A stretch of DNA of 6,146 bases from an uncultured Clostridia bacterium. Lineage in GTDB: Bacteria; Bacillota; Clostridia; RGIG6154. The stretch spans positions 1 to 6,146 of the forward strand of contig CAKSDT010000101.1 in the NCBI GenBank assembly GCA_934446135.1, read 5' to 3'. The number at the start of each line of letters is the position of its first letter. Position 1 is the stretch's first letter. The notes below the pieces were generated by a model. It had not been told where the DNA came from. It worked only from the letters and a program-made list of their open reading frames with translations, and searched no databases. This document shows, in pieces, positions 5,404 to 6,146 of this stretch. The position numbers and the translations under genes are program-made.

Positions 5404-6146
5404 ACCTCGTCAATGTATTAATTTCTCTTTTATCACTTATTTCTCCGTGCTCAAAGTATTTTTCAAAGACTGCTTTCGCGACAGGTGCCGCTCTTGAACC
5501 CCCAAATCCATGCTCAATAACAATTGCAATCGCAATTTGAGGATTGTCTGCCGGTGCATACGCAACGAAAAGGCCATTGCTTGAGCCTTTTGGAACCTCA
5601 GCTGTACCTGTCTTTCCTGCAATCGGTATATTAAATTCTTTAAATGTTATACTTGCAGTTCCTTCTTCAGCAACCTTTCTCATTCCCTGTTTTACAGCCT
5701 TTAAATCATCGGAATTGATCTTAACTGTGTCTACAACAATAGGATCGACAGTCTTTATCACATTCCCTGTGTCATAATCTTTTACTGACTTTAAAAGGTG
5801 GGCCTGGTATCTTGTGCCTCCATTTGCAATAGTTGCAACATAATTTGCAAGTTGAAGAGGTGTAATCAGTGTGTCAGACTGTCCGATTGCAGCCTGTAAA
5901 GTATCGCCCGGATTCCAAATTTCACCCCTTTTATTTTTGTTCTCGGGACTAGCAATCTGACCGGTTACTTCACCTGCTATTTCAATATTTGCATACTGAC
6001 CGAAACCGAATTTTTCTGCATATTTGTCAAGTTTTTGAATGGTAAGTCTTCTGCCTACATCGTAAAAATAATAATTGCATGATTCCTGAAGCGCTTTGAC
6101 AACATCGACATACCCGTGGCTTATTCCATATCTATATTCCATACAC
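5402..6146 (-). CDS. mrdA: penicillin-binding protein 2 (class B transpeptidase), C-terminal part, cut by window edge
   Basis: The last 247 or so residues of a class B PBP, the D,D-transpeptidase that cross-links peptidoglycan outside the membrane; PBP2/MrdA acts with RodA during elongation. The SxN motif appears as ESCNYYFYDVG (serine codon at 6082-6080), and the KTG motif as AGKTGTAEVPKG (KTG codons 5614-5606). Between them is QAAIGQSDTLITPLQLANYV, typical of PBP2. The SxxK active-site serine and the N-terminal membrane anchor lie beyond the window. The ATG at 6142 is internal: the frame stays open to the edge, with a cysteine codon just before it. Assignment to MrdA rather than SpoVD or another class B PBP rests on the sequence around SxN (SHGYVDVVKALQESCNYYF) and on minD following, as in mre-mrd-min clusters. 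Confidence 0.9.
   Translation of the reverse strand, partial: CMEYRYGISHGYVDVVKALQESCNYYFYDVGRRLTIQKLDKYAEKFGFGQYANIEIAGEVTGQIASPENKNKRGEIWNPGDTLQAAIGQSDTLITPLQLANYVATIANGGTRYQAHLLKSVKDYDTGNVIKTVDPIVVDTVKINSDDLKAVKQGMRKVAEEGTASITFKEFNIPIAGKTGTAEVPKGSSNGLFVAYAPADNPQIAIAIVIEHGFGGSRAAPVAKAVFEKYFEHGEISDKREINTLTR

Noticed and set aside
4105..5777. Plus-strand frames opposite the protease, small membrane gene, minD and mrdA, and the minus-strand frame at 5437-5622
   Set aside because: All overlap well-supported genes and show no recognisable protein features.

Overview
The window is a low-GC, tightly packed chromosomal segment with every recognisable gene on the minus strand, so transcription runs from position 6146 towards 1. 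Gene content and order (cell-wall elongation PBP, MinD, a SpoIVF-like pair, a radical SAM protein with its linked DUF2344 partner) point to a Gram-positive Bacillota of the class Clostridia, probably a spore-former or descended from one. Species cannot be named from this sequence. I saw no mobile element, CRISPR array, tRNA, rRNA or sizeable repeat.

Reading in the direction of transcription: (1) 6146-5402, the C-terminal half of a class B penicillin-binding protein (PBP2/MrdA type), cut by the window edge; (2) 5392-4616, septum-site protein MinD; (3) 4562-4269, a 97-residue single-pass membrane protein in the place where SpoIVFA or an M23-type protein normally sits, but without the LytM/M23 domain; (4) 4275-3466, a SpoIVFB-like M50 intramembrane metalloprotease; (5) 3473-1644, a TIGR03960-type radical SAM protein; (6) 1651-986, the TIGR03936/DUF2344 radical-SAM-linked protein; (7) after an 89-base gap holding a good sigma-A-type promoter, 896-1, the N-terminal 298 residues of isoleucyl-tRNA synthetase, cut by the other window edge.

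Genes 1 to 6 look like one operon. The mrdA stop and the minD start are 9 bases apart, and genes 3/4, 4/5 and 5/6 overlap by 7, 8 and 8 bases, which suggests translational coupling. The operon joins envelope growth (PBP2), division-site placement (MinD), regulated intramembrane proteolysis (SpoIVFB pair) and an uncharacterised radical SAM system. IleS has its own promoter and a short leader.

The least understood part is the radical SAM/DUF2344 pair, whose substrate is unknown to me; it carries a second, C-terminal cysteine cluster. Other points of note are the stripped-down SpoIVFA-like protein, MinD without MinC or MinE beside it, the lack of a T-box leader on ileS, and ileS standing where rng-rplU-rpmA often follow the radical SAM pair in Clostridia. 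I see no system that is clearly new as a whole.
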